Source: Polluticaenibacter yanchengensis (GTDB lineage Bacteria > Bacteroidota > Bacteroidia > Chitinophagales > Chitinophagaceae). From it: a DNA stretch of 64,000 bases. Below the pieces are notes generated by a model. It made no database searches and was not told the DNA's origin. It saw only the letters and a program-made list of their open reading frames with translations. The stretch spans positions 1 to 64,000 of the forward strand of contig JAQGEF010000018.1 in NCBI GenBank assembly GCA_027854065.1. Direction: 5' to 3'. Each line of letters begins with the position of its first letter. Position 1 is the stretch's first letter. This document shows, piece after piece, positions 16,822 to 24,926 of this stretch. The position numbers and the translations under genes are program-made.

Positions 16822-17547
16822 ATGATGAAGGTATTTAAATTGTTTTCAGGTCGTTTTGTAATGGTCCCGATTATTGCAGCCATGCTTTTGATTGTTAGTT
16901 GTAACAAGAATGATGATAATAATAACAGAGGGCCTGTCGCAGGCTTAATGACTTTTAATTTGGCGCCGGACCAGGAGAATGTTGCGTTCACCATTTCCAA
17001 TAATTATCTGGGCAATAGTACACTGGGTTATACCAGTTATTCAGGTAGTTACCTGCCTATTTATGTAGGAGATAGAGAAGTGAGAAGTCTCAATTACAGT
17101 ACAGGCTCCACATTGGCCATTGCTCAAAAAACTTTTTTAGATAGTAATTATTATTCCGTGTTTTTGTTGGGGTATAAGGGTGGCTATAGAAATACCATCA
17201 CAACGGACACTTTAGCAAAATTGGCAGCTTCACCGGGTAAAGCATGGGTTCGTTATGTAAACGCGATTGCGGATTCTACAGTTACTTCTACTGTAAACAT
17301 TGCTGATGGTTCGGAAACAACTATTAATGAATCTGCTGCTTATGGTGCTGTATCAGGTTTTAAACAAGTGAGTGCCGGTACTGTCAGCACCGCCATCAAC
17401 AGTTCTGCCTTTTCCACCACCAGGGATATTAATTTAGAAGAGAATAAAGTTTATACCGTATTGTTTGTAGGTGACCCTACTCTGCCATCAGATGAGGTTA
17501 AAAAAGTACAGGTAAAGTTCATTGTTAATGGTACTCTTACACCATAA
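16822..17547 (+). CDS. DUF4397 domain lipoprotein
   Basis: The protein of about 241 residues begins with a lipoprotein signal (VPIIAAMLLIVSCNKNDD; the Cys is the lipid site) followed by an Asp/Asn linker typical of surface-directed lipoproteins in Bacteroidota. The body matches DUF4397: repeated Ig-like segments such as AWVRYVNAIADSTVTSTVNI and YTVLFVGDPTLPSDEVK, with Tyr- and Ser-rich strands. The role is unknown; related proteins are often predicted outer-membrane lipoproteins of the stress or biofilm type. Two adjacent ATGs (16822 and 16825) can serve as start; an in-frame ATT-rich extension upstream was not used. A terminator follows. Confidence 0.8.
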   Translation: MMKVFKLFSGRFVMVPIIAAMLLIVSCNKNDDNNNRGPVAGLMTFNLAPDQENVAFTISNNYLGNSTLGYTSYSGSYLPIYVGDREVRSLNYSTGSTLAIAQKTFLDSNYYSVFLLGYKGGYRNTITTDTLAKLAASPGKAWVRYVNAIADSTVTSTVNIADGSETTINESAAYGAVSGFKQVSAGTVSTAINSSAFSTTRDINLEENKVYTVLFVGDPTLPSDEVKKVQVKFIVNGTLTP

Positions 17548-17576
17548 TGGTGCCGTTATATACTGCCTGGCTATAA

Positions 17577-17613
17577 TAAGAAGTCCTGTAACAAATTTAC
17601 AGGGCTTCTTTTA
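17577..17613 (+). terminator. intrinsic terminator of the DUF4397 gene
   Basis: AAGAAGTCCTGTAA and TTTACAGGGCTTCTT form a stem with a T-run after it, 30 bp past the stop. Confidence 0.85.
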
Positions 17614-17801
17614 TTTTATTATGATCTCCTTTCAAAGGAGTGGATCAGCATACATAAATTTGAAATATAATTATTTATGAATTAATCAGTATTAGGCTTA
17701 CACAATAACTAACCGATCGCACTCCTGATAGCTATATTTTGTCAGTGAATGCTTTGCAGGAACCTGTCTTAAATTTCGGAAAACATCAAACTACCATTAA
17801 C

Positions 17802-17851
17802 ACAAAATGAGGCGTATTCCCAGATATTACCGGTGTTATGCCTCATTTTGT
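17802..17851. terminator. bidirectional terminator between convergent genes
   Basis: ACAAAATGAGGC (17802-17813) is perfectly complementary to GCCTCATTTTGT (17840-17851) around a 26-nt loop. The stem has A- and T-rich ends, so it can work for both the lipoprotein gene and the convergent beta-barrel gene. Confidence 0.75.
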
Positions 17852-17868
17852 AAAGATTATTTGAGTAA

Positions 17869-18468
17869 CTATTTATACCCCAGACCTATATTATATTGAA
17901 CACCTACCCCAATAGTCCCAATATTATACTTTTGAGTATTATTGCTTACGTGGATATTGTATTCACTACCGGTAAAGACTTTTGAGTAATGTGCAAAAAA
18001 GTTCCAGTTCCTGTTGTGATAGCCTACTTGCGGCCTTAAATAAAAGCCGCCATCCGGCCTGTTTACAGCAATGCCTTTTGCTACCCGCTCCTCTCCCGTT
18101 AAAAATCCATAACCTAAATCTGCACCAACATATATACCTGCTGCTTTGGGATAATAGCGAAATAATGCGGCAACCGGGATAACTCCTACACTGTTATTAT
18201 CGATAGTGGTGGTGCCTAATTTATTTTCTTTTGCAAAATAATGCTGATATCCTGATGCCACACCAATACCAAAATTTTTCGTGGCCAAATACTGATAACC
18301 CAGATCCAAACCTAAACTTCCACCGGCATTGTTAGACGGTACTGCAATACCTCCGGAGACTCCTACTTTCAATGTATTTTTGTATAACCCGCCTGTTTGA
18401 GCACTTAAATGATTCGTTGAAAAACAGAATGCAATTAATACTGCCCCTGATAATAAGTACTTTTTCAT
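17869..18468 (-). CDS. outer-membrane beta-barrel protein
   Basis: This roughly 199-residue protein has a signal peptide (MKKYLLSGAVLIAFCFSTN...LSAQ) followed by alternating amphipathic strands with aromatic ends (LGLDLGYQYLATKNFGIGVA, VALFRYYPKAAGIYVGADLG) and a C-terminal strand VGVQYNIGLGYK. This is the small 8-stranded OmpA/OmpW-like barrel type common in Bacteroidota. No OmpA peptidoglycan domain is present, and the role is unknown. I chose the ATG at 18468 rather than the TTG two codons upstream. The gene is monocistronic and convergent with the DUF4397 gene. Confidence 0.82.
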   Translation of the reverse strand: MKKYLLSGAVLIAFCFSTNHLSAQTGGLYKNTLKVGVSGGIAVPSNNAGGSLGLDLGYQYLATKNFGIGVASGYQHYFAKENKLGTTTIDNNSVGVIPVAALFRYYPKAAGIYVGADLGYGFLTGEERVAKGIAVNRPDGGFYLRPQVGYHNRNWNFFAHYSKVFTGSEYNIHVSNNTQKYNIGTIGVGVQYNIGLGYK

Positions 18469-18603
18469 AATCAAAGTTTTAAAATATACTCAAACATTAT
18501 CTAAAACTATACCAAACCTATAACTGATTTACATATAACAATTTAAGAGGAAGAATTTCCTTCTGTAGAATCTTAAATGACGGTTAGTGATATGAAGCTC
18601 AAA

Positions 18604-18711
18604 GGCTGCGGTGGACAGCAGGCGGGCGCGCATGGCGCCCGGTACGAGCCCTCGGGAAACCATGCCTGAAAGTAATATATGGCGAGTACGGCACCCTGCA
18701 GTACGCCGGAC
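18604..18711 (-). repeat. dispersed repeat family 1, divergent copy F
   Basis: On the minus strand this element starts GTCCGGCGTACTGCAGGG and ends TGCTGTCCACCGCAGCC, so the two ends are those of family 1. The centre is different: CCGTACTCGCC pairs with GGGCTCGTACCGG around a loop unrelated to copies A and B. It fills the gap between preA and the beta-barrel gene (18475-18802), where nothing else is seen. Confidence 0.6.
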
Positions 18712-18802
18712 TACTGCCGGGTAAAATTACCAGCGCTGAAAGCCCATAAAAAAAACAGCAACCAAAATTTAATTGATTGCTGCGGGGGTAAAGAAACATG
18801 CT

Positions 18803-20071
18803 CTAATGGTCATTTAAAGGCAGACCTTGTTTTTGCCATTCTTTCCAGTTAATATATTCAGGCGCCACACGCTGCTCCACCATTGTAATACAATTATCTA
18901 CGGGACAGATCAATTTACAAAGGTTACAGCCAACACATTCTTCCTCCTTAATGGTGTAAGTATTATAAGGCTTACCGTACTGCAGATTAATGCTTTGATG
19001 ACTGGTATCTTCACAGGCTATATAACATAAACCACAGTGGATGCATTTATCCTGGTTGATATTTGCCACATGATGGTAGTTAATGTCCAGGTCTTCCCAA
19101 TGTGTAATTTTCTCTACACTTTTACCAATAAAATCAGTGGTCTTCCTGTAACCCTTTTCATCCATCCAGTTGCTGAGTCCCTCGCAAAGGTCTTCGATAA
19201 TTCTAAAGCCATGCTTCATAGCTGCCGTACAAACCTGTACACTGGTACTGCCTAATAACATAAATTCGGCTGCATCTTTCCAGGTTGTAACACCTCCGAT
19301 ACCGCTTATCGGCACACGACTCGTTACCGGGTCCTGAGCAATGGTGGTCAGCATTTTCAATGCGATTGGCTTAACTGCCGGCCCGCAATAGCCACCAAAT
19401 ACGCTTTTGCCATCCACATAAGGATTGGGCACCAAGGTATCTAAATCGATGCCTGTTACGCTTTGAATGGTATTTATCAGTGATAAAGCATTGGTGCCTG
19501 CTTTTACCGCCGCTCTGCCTGCAGGTACCACACTGTGTACATTTGGTGTCAGTTTTGTAATGACAGGAATGGTTGCTGCTTCCATTACCCACTCAACAAT
19601 CATGCCGGTGATTTCCGGGTCCTGGCCAACAGCCGCCCCTAAACCACGTTCGGTCATGCCATGGGGACAACCAAAGTTCAGTTCAAAGCCGTGCGCGCCC
19701 CGGTCTTCAACCTTTTTAATCAGTTCGTGCCAGGCTTTGCGGTTGTTATCGGCCATCAGGCTTACCACCATCGCCCTGTCAGGAAACAGCTTTACACATT
19801 CTTCAATTTCTTTCAGATTTATATCCAGCGGGCGGTCACTGATGAGTTCTATATTATTGAATCCCATTACCCTGCTGCCATGGTAATCTACCGCAGAATA
19901 GCGGCTTGAAACGTTTTTCACCTGGCTACCCAGTGTTTTCCATACCACACCACCCCAGCCAGCTTCAAATGCCCGCAGCACATTTATCTTTTTATCGGTG
20001 GGTGGCGCGCTTGCCAGCCAAAACGGGTTGGGCGATTTGATACCCAAAAAATCTGTAAATAAATCAGCCAT
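18803..20071 (-). CDS. preA: NAD-dependent dihydropyrimidine dehydrogenase subunit PreA
   Basis: PreA with PreT reduces uracil and thymine to the 5,6-dihydro forms, the first step of reductive pyrimidine degradation. The 422-residue protein has an FMN TIM barrel (MADLFTDFLGIKSPNPFWLA, then FELNFGCPHGMTERGLGA and VITKLTPNV, then SGIGGVTTWKDAAEFMLLGS). At the C-terminus are two [4Fe-4S] ferredoxin motifs, CIHCGLCYIAC and CVGCNLCKLICPVDNC. The loop that holds the active-site Cys in mammalian DPD reads GAAVGQDPE here. It is the last gene of the minus-strand cluster and is separated from preT by 437 bp that contain repeats, so it may have its own promoter. Confidence 0.95.
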   Translation of the reverse strand: MADLFTDFLGIKSPNPFWLASAPPTDKKINVLRAFEAGWGGVVWKTLGSQVKNVSSRYSAVDYHGSRVMGFNNIELISDRPLDINLKEIEECVKLFPDRAMVVSLMADNNRKAWHELIKKVEDRGAHGFELNFGCPHGMTERGLGAAVGQDPEITGMIVEWVMEAATIPVITKLTPNVHSVVPAGRAAVKAGTNALSLINTIQSVTGIDLDTLVPNPYVDGKSVFGGYCGPAVKPIALKMLTTIAQDPVTSRVPISGIGGVTTWKDAAEFMLLGSTSVQVCTAAMKHGFRIIEDLCEGLSNWMDEKGYRKTTDFIGKSVEKITHWEDLDINYHHVANINQDKCIHCGLCYIACEDTSHQSINLQYGKPYNTYTIKEEECVGCNLCKLICPVDNCITMVEQRVAPEYINWKEWQKQGLPLNDH

Positions 20072-20182
20072 GTTCTATTTATTTAGCCGTCAATTAATTA
20101 ATGTTATAAATCACTCCCCAATCTGCCATTCGAATTTTTATCTCATTTGGGGCTGTCGTCATTTTTATTCTATTTTGCTTCA

Positions 20183-20313
20183 GTCCGGCGTGCTTAGGGG
20201 TTCGCTGCGCTCCGTGCTGGTCCCTTCAGAATTGTTACACGCTTCTTGGTCGCACCGGCTTCGTTCCTCGCCGCCCCCGCATACCGCAGCCTTTCGGCAT
20301 TGGATATTCTATT
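20183..20313 (+). repeat. dispersed repeat family 1, copy C (different centre)
   Basis: The outer parts match copies A and B: GTCCGGCGTGCTTAGGGG at the start, CGCATACCGCAGCC at the end (20291), and the looser GGCATTGGATATTCTATT tail. The central stem-loop of A and B is absent; instead GTGC and GCAC pair around about 34 unrelated bases. The element lies between preT and preA. Confidence 0.8.
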
Positions 20314-20339
20314 GAGTTTTATACCGACTCTAATTGTAC

Positions 20340-20480
20340 GCGTAGTCTTTTCGACGAGGTGAATTTGAAGTTCTATCAATCAAAAAACTCCGAGGAGAAA
20401 TCCCTCCTTACTTAAGTAGTAAGTATTCTTCGCTGTGCTCAGAATTGATTAGATTCCTCCTATCGTCGGAATGACTTCAC
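20340..20480 (-). repeat. family 5-like GTCATTCCGACGA repeat
   Basis: Read on the minus strand this contains AGTCATTCCGACGATAGG followed by AGGAATCTAATC, and later GGAGGGATTTCTCCTCGG. It resembles a dispersed intergenic repeat I recall in many Bacteroidota and is related in outline to the tandem array at 11129. With copy C it accounts for most of the preA-preT gap. Confidence 0.5.
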
Positions 20481-20508
20481 TCTAGTACTTACGTTATTGT
20501 AGTATGCC

Positions 20509-21846
20509 TTAAACACCCAAAAACTTCAAAATCTCCGCAGCGCCATCTTTACCGGCCTGAACCGCATCCACCACTTCTTTACCACCATTCACACAATCAC
20601 CACCGGCAAATACTTTATTAATATTGGTAACCGTTTTATTTTCTACACTGATCTTGCCATAATTATTTTTCAGACCTTCAGTATTTACCAGTTCGGAAAA
20701 AGGCATTTGCCCGGCTGCTTTTATCACCATATCCACATCCAGTGTAAAGGTTTCCCCAGTATCCACCGGGCTTTTTCTGCCACTGGCGTCCGGTTCACCT
20801 AATTTCATACGGCTGCAAACCAGTTGTTTTACCTTACCATTTTCGCCGATAATTTCTTTAGGTGCCGCCAGCCATTCTACCTGGCAACCATCTAATTTAG
20901 CAATATCCAGCTCTACATCTGTACATGGTTTTTCATCGTACGTGCGCCTGTAAACGATGGTAACATCTTTTGCCCCCAAACGTTTGGCTTGTGTAGCGGC
21001 GTCTATTGCCGTCATACCTAAACCAATAACCGCTACTCGATCGCCTACAGGCATCTCTTTATAGTCAGAAGTACGGAGATGATAGATATAACTGATGGCA
21101 TCTTCTACTCCGGCCAAATCTTCGCCCGGAATATCTAATTGTCGTGCTTCTCCAACACCAATTGCTATATAAACCGCATCATATTGCTCTGTTAACTGCT
21201 TGAGTGATACATCTTTGCCTAAAGCCTGATTGTATTTAATGTCAATGCCGCCAATAGAGGTAATATAATCTACTTCTGCTTTGCAGAATTCCGGTGTTAC
21301 TTTATAAGCAGCAATCCCATAAGTCATTAAACCTCCACCTAATGCTTCTTTTTCATAAATAGTAACATCAGTTCCTTCACGGCTCAATACATGGGCGCAA
21401 CTTAAGCCTGCCGGCCCGGCACCTATAATGGCTACTTTTTTACCGTTGCTTTCTTTACGGCTAAACAACTGCCAGTTATTGGCCATGGCTGCTTCTGTAG
21501 AGTAACGTTGTAGTTTAGCAATATTGATAGGCTCTTCATGCATTAAATTGTACACGCAACTGCCCTCGCAAAGTTTTTCTACAGGACATACTTTACTGCA
21601 ACCTGCCCCCATAATGTTGCTTACAAAAATGGTATGCGCACTGCCCTTTATGTTATCAGTGGTTATCTGTTTTATAAATTTAGGAATATTAATACTTGTC
21701 GGGCAACTTTTAATACATGGGGCATCGTAGCAGAACAAACATCTGTTTGCTTCTACTGCTGCTGCGTCCCTTGTTTCAAAAGGAGGATGAATATCGGCAA
21801 AATTTGCCTGGTATTCCAATTCTGTCAGTCTGTTATTTGATATCAT
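20509..21846 (-). CDS. preT: NAD(P)-dependent dihydropyrimidine dehydrogenase subunit PreT
   Basis: PreT is the electron-input subunit that passes electrons from NAD(P)H through FAD and iron-sulphur clusters to PreA. The 445-residue protein starts with GltD-like cluster motifs (CLFCYDAPCIKSCPTSINIP and GCSKVCPVEKLCEGSC). The FAD Rossmann motif is VAIIGAGPAGLSCAHVLS near residue 145, the NAD(P) Rossmann motif is VAVIGLGMTAIDAATQAK near residue 275, and the closing FAD motif is VFAGGDCVNGGKEVVDAVQ. It lies in the same direction as the ureidopropionase gene upstream, with a decayed insertion between the two. Confidence 0.95.
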   Translation of the reverse strand: MISNNRLTELEYQANFADIHPPFETRDAAAVEANRCLFCYDAPCIKSCPTSINIPKFIKQITTDNIKGSAHTIFVSNIMGAGCSKVCPVEKLCEGSCVYNLMHEEPINIAKLQRYSTEAAMANNWQLFSRKESNGKKVAIIGAGPAGLSCAHVLSREGTDVTIYEKEALGGGLMTYGIAAYKVTPEFCKAEVDYITSIGGIDIKYNQALGKDVSLKQLTEQYDAVYIAIGVGEARQLDIPGEDLAGVEDAISYIYHLRTSDYKEMPVGDRVAVIGLGMTAIDAATQAKRLGAKDVTIVYRRTYDEKPCTDVELDIAKLDGCQVEWLAAPKEIIGENGKVKQLVCSRMKLGEPDASGRKSPVDTGETFTLDVDMVIKAAGQMPFSELVNTEGLKNNYGKISVENKTVTNINKVFAGGDCVNGGKEVVDAVQAGKDGAAEILKFLGV

Positions 21847-22011
21847 TATGAATGGTATCGGTTTAATTAATGTATATCGTTCTATTATATTTTATCAATG
21901 AATTGTTCAGGCTCATTGAATCAGTCATTTATACTAAATTGGGCTATATATAGTAAATTCAATTGGAGGATTTGAATTTAAATGATTTGCAACAAACTTG
22001 ATACCATCAAT

Positions 22012-22133
22012 TAAATCTCTATATAAGTCTGTTCTACTTTATCTATTTAAATTGCCATTTCACTACTATTTAAATCCAAATCCATTTCCGCTATTAATAA
22101 TTCATCCTTATCTACTAAAGCATCTTTAAAAAT
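22012..22133 (-). pseudogene. decayed second copy of the ureidopropionase 3' end
   Basis: On the minus strand, directly after the stop of the DUF1016 fragment, the text reads DALVDKDELLIAEMDLDL and then degrades. The intact gene at 22485-23348 ends with SEDKDELLIAEMDLDLIDQ and runs on to YRDLDN. At DNA level, blocks such as AATTCATC(C/T)TTATCT, AAATTGCCATTTC and AAATCTCTATAT are shared, with a small deletion in the middle. This is therefore a diverged duplicate of about the last 40 codons. The rest of the gap to preT (21847-22011) shows nothing else. Confidence 0.75.
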
Positions 22134-22466
22134 TTAAAAAGACCATGTTAAATGTCCAGACACTGTCTGGACATCAGGATATTCCATATAGAACTTTCTC
22201 ATATTAAATAGGTTTGAACGAGAAAATCCTTTACCTATTTCATTAGTGAGTTGCTTTGAAAGACTAAGAATTATTTTCCTTGATGTTTGATTGTCAATAT
22301 CATTTTTTCTTTCCGTATCTAAAATTTCTTTACCTATTCTCCAATAAGTAAAAACCAATTCTTGATTTACTCTTTGAGCTACAGAATTACGGGCAGACAG
22401 AACTATTGATTTAATACTTTCAATTAAATCATTATTCATTACTGCTATTTTATTCTTAACGCTCAT
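22134..22466 (-). pseudogene. DUF1016 (YhcG-type) nuclease, N-terminal fragment
   Basis: The 110-residue frame matches the N-terminal domain of DUF1016 proteins: NDLIESIKSIVLSARNSVAQ, then FTYWRIGKEILD, then LTNEIGKGFSRSNLFNMRKF, then VQTVSGHLTWS. Full-length members have well over 300 residues, and their PDDEXK nuclease domain follows just after the (L)SWSHY motif. Here a stop comes right after HLTWSF, and the next codons belong to a decayed copy of the ureidopropionase 3' end. The nuclease domain is missing, so this is a broken gene, although an N-terminal-only product could still be made. It starts 18 bp after the ureidopropionase stop. Confidence 0.75.
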
Positions 22467-22484
22467 TAATTAACCAAAAATATT

Positions 22485-23348
22485 TTAGTTATCTAAATCT
22501 CTATATGAATCCGGTCGTCTGTCTCTATAAAATTGCCATTTCGCTCTGATCTGATCGATTAAGTCTAAATCCATTTCTGCTATCAATAATTCATCTTTAT
22601 CTTCTGATGCTTCGGCTATTATTTGCCCTAATGGATTTACAAAGTAGGATGTACCGTAAAACTTGCCTAAGTTCCAGGGTTGTTCTATACCAACCCTATT
22701 GATACATCCCATGAAGTAACCATTCGCTACCGCATGTGCCGGTTGTTCTATTTTCCAGAGATTTTGCGATTGCCCAACGGTTGTGGCTGATGGATTGTAA
22801 ACGATTTCTGCCCCGTTTAATCCCAATGCCCTTGCGCCTTCTGGAAAATGCCTGTCGTAACAGATATAAACACCGACTTTAGCATATCTTGTCTGGAAAA
22901 CAGGGTAGCCTAAATTGCCTGGTTTAAAATAATACTTTTCCCAGAATCCGCCTGTTTGTGGTATATGGTTCTTCCTATACTTACCTAGTATTGTTCCGTC
23001 CGCATCTATCACAACTGCAGTATTATATAAAACGCCTGCCTGTTCTTTTTCATAGATAGGTACAATAATTACCATTTGATATTTTTTAGCCAACTCTGTT
23101 AACCGTTGTACCGTTTCCCCATCTGCTGCTTCTGCGCTTTCATACCATTTGGGATCTTGTCCGGGACAGAAGTATGGTGTGTTAAATATCTCCTGGAAAC
23201 ATAAAATCTGAACACCTTGTTCTCCGGCAGCATGAATCATTGGCAAATGCTTTTGAAACATCGCTTCTTTAATTTCTGCAATTGAACCTTCCCCTTCGGT
23301 AAGGGCTAAGCTCATTTGAATTAAAGCAGATTTTACAATTCGTGCCAT
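22485..23348 (-). CDS. beta-ureidopropionase (N-carbamoyl-beta-alanine amidohydrolase)
   Basis: This nitrilase-superfamily enzyme hydrolyses N-carbamoyl-beta-alanine (or the beta-aminoisobutyrate analogue) to the amino acid, CO2 and ammonia, the third step of the pathway. The length of 287 residues is normal. The catalytic triad is visible: Glu in LCFQEIFNTPYFC, Lys in LGKYRKNHIPQ, and Cys163 in VYICYDRHFPEGARALGL. The C-terminus, DKDELLIAEMDLDLI...WQFYRDRRPDSYRDL, is typical of the bacterial type. It lies between dihydropyrimidinase and preT, and the last 40 codons recur in decayed form 360 bp downstream. Confidence 0.93.
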   Translation of the reverse strand: MARIVKSALIQMSLALTEGEGSIAEIKEAMFQKHLPMIHAAGEQGVQILCFQEIFNTPYFCPGQDPKWYESAEAADGETVQRLTELAKKYQMVIIVPIYEKEQAGVLYNTAVVIDADGTILGKYRKNHIPQTGGFWEKYYFKPGNLGYPVFQTRYAKVGVYICYDRHFPEGARALGLNGAEIVYNPSATTVGQSQNLWKIEQPAHAVANGYFMGCINRVGIEQPWNLGKFYGTSYFVNPLGQIIAEASEDKDELLIAEMDLDLIDQIRAKWQFYRDRRPDSYRDLDN

Positions 23349-23372
23349 ATTTTATAGTTTTTGTTTTCAATG

Positions 23373-23445
23373 TTCAATAGTAGCAATGCCGTTGCAGGGA
23401 GTGACACAACGATGTTTAATAGTAATACCAACGATGGCCCAATAA
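23373..23445 (+). repeat. dispersed repeat family 3, copy 1
   Basis: The core GGGAGTGACACAACGATGTT is preceded by TTCAATAGTAGCAATGCC and followed by (T)AATAGTAATA and GATGG(C/T)(C/G)CAATAA. The same order of blocks is found at 61174-61246 and, inverted, at 27890-27945. It fills the gap between the ureidopropionase and dihydropyrimidinase genes. Confidence 0.75.
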
Positions 23446-23466
23446 AAAACATCAACCTGCTACCTT

Positions 23467-24846
23467 TTAAATAATTTGCTTCACCTTACCCCGCTTAATG
23501 AACTGCCCGTAACCTTTTGGAATCAGGCATTCATTATTGTCAATAGCCACCTGGCCCCGCAATAATACAGTTTTCACTTTACCATTTACCTGCCAGCCTT
23601 CATAGCCGCTGTAATCTACATTCATATGATGTGTTTTAGCAGATATAGTATGTGTTTCATTCGGATCGAATATGACGATATCGGCATCACTGCCTACGGC
23701 AATGGTCCCCTTTTTAGGAAACATACCAAATATTTTGGCAGCATTGGTACTGATTACTTCTACAAATTTATTGGGTGTAATGCGTCCTTTAGTAACGCCT
23801 TCACTGAACAATAATTCGTAGCGGTTTTCAATAGCCGGGTGACCATTCGGGATTTTACTGAAATCCTCTTTGCCCATTAATTTTTGCTCCCAGAAAAACG
23901 GGCAATGGTCTGTGGCAACTACCTGTACCAGGTTTTGATTGATGCCTGCCCATAACGTCTCCTGGTCTTTTTTCTCACGCAATGGCGGACTCATCACCCA
24001 TTTGGCACCTTCAAAATTCTGTTCGTATAATGACGCATCCAGTAATAAATATTGAATACAGGTTTCTACAAATACTTTCTGGTTTTTCTGTGTCCGTTCC
24101 CGCACTGCATTTAATGCACCTTCGCAGGTAAGGTGTACAATATATCCCGGACAACCGGTATAATTGGCCAGGTCAGTGAACCGGCCACTTGCTTCTGCTT
24201 CCGTTACTTCCGGCTGGCTTAAATAATGGTACAATGGTGCCAATTTGCCTTCAGATTTATGTTTTGCGATCAGGTAATCAATCATTTCGCCATTGGTAGC
24301 ATGTACATTTACCAGTCCACCTTGTTTTTTCACCTCTTCCAGCAATCCTACCAATTGTTTGTCATCCAGCATTAAAGCGCCTTTGTATGCCATAAATGCC
24401 TTAAATGAAGTGACTCCGGCATCTACCATATTTTTGATTTCAGACCTGGTAGATTCGTTGAAATCTGTAACAGCCATGTGGAAACTGTAATCGCCATAAG
24501 CGGTACCGTTTGCCCTGCCGTTCCACTCATCAAATGCAGATTGAAGCGAGTTACCTTGTTTTTGCAGGATGAAATCGATAACCGAAGTGGTGCCGCCAAA
24601 CAATGCTGCACGGGTGCCGGTTTCATAACTATCGCTGCTGAAAGTACCCATAAACGGCATGTCCAGGTGTACATGCGGGTCAATTCCGCCAGGCATTACC
24701 AGTTTACCGGCCGCATCAATTACTTTATCGGCCCTGACATTTAAGTTTTTGCCGATAGCCACAATTATTTCATCATTTATTAAAATATCTGCCACATAAT
24801 CGTCTGTAGCAGTTACTATATGTCCATTTTTAATGAGTGTTTGCAT
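23467..24846 (-). CDS. hydA: dihydropyrimidinase (hydantoinase)
   Basis: This cytoplasmic metal-dependent amidohydrolase opens dihydrouracil or dihydrothymine to the N-carbamoyl-beta-amino acid, the second step of the pathway. The 459-residue protein has the expected dinuclear-zinc ligands: PGGIDPHVHLDMPFMG near residue 55, the carboxylated Lys149 in GVTSFKAFMAYKGA, VHATNGEMIDYL, IVHLTCEGALNAV, and ATDHCPFFWEQK with the metal-binding Asp. The C-terminal DIVIFDPNETHTISAKTHH closes the beta-sandwich. It follows the NCS1 permease gene by 80 bp in the same direction. Confidence 0.94.
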   Translation of the reverse strand: MQTLIKNGHIVTATDDYVADILINDEIIVAIGKNLNVRADKVIDAAGKLVMPGGIDPHVHLDMPFMGTFSSDSYETGTRAALFGGTTSVIDFILQKQGNSLQSAFDEWNGRANGTAYGDYSFHMAVTDFNESTRSEIKNMVDAGVTSFKAFMAYKGALMLDDKQLVGLLEEVKKQGGLVNVHATNGEMIDYLIAKHKSEGKLAPLYHYLSQPEVTEAEASGRFTDLANYTGCPGYIVHLTCEGALNAVRERTQKNQKVFVETCIQYLLLDASLYEQNFEGAKWVMSPPLREKKDQETLWAGINQNLVQVVATDHCPFFWEQKLMGKEDFSKIPNGHPAIENRYELLFSEGVTKGRITPNKFVEVISTNAAKIFGMFPKKGTIAVGSDADIVIFDPNETHTISAKTHHMNVDYSGYEGWQVNGKVKTVLLRGQVAIDNNECLIPKGYGQFIKRGKVKQII

Positions 24847-24926
24847 TCCATTTTATTTTAATAAAAGCCATTCACAATCAATATCCAACAACTAAATTGA
24901 CATGAATGCGCCATTTACAAAAACAG

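Noticed and set aside
20182..20315. A frame across family 1 copy C that could be called a small gene
   Set aside because: The same repeat occurs in other places in different frames and with different centres; coding is unlikely.
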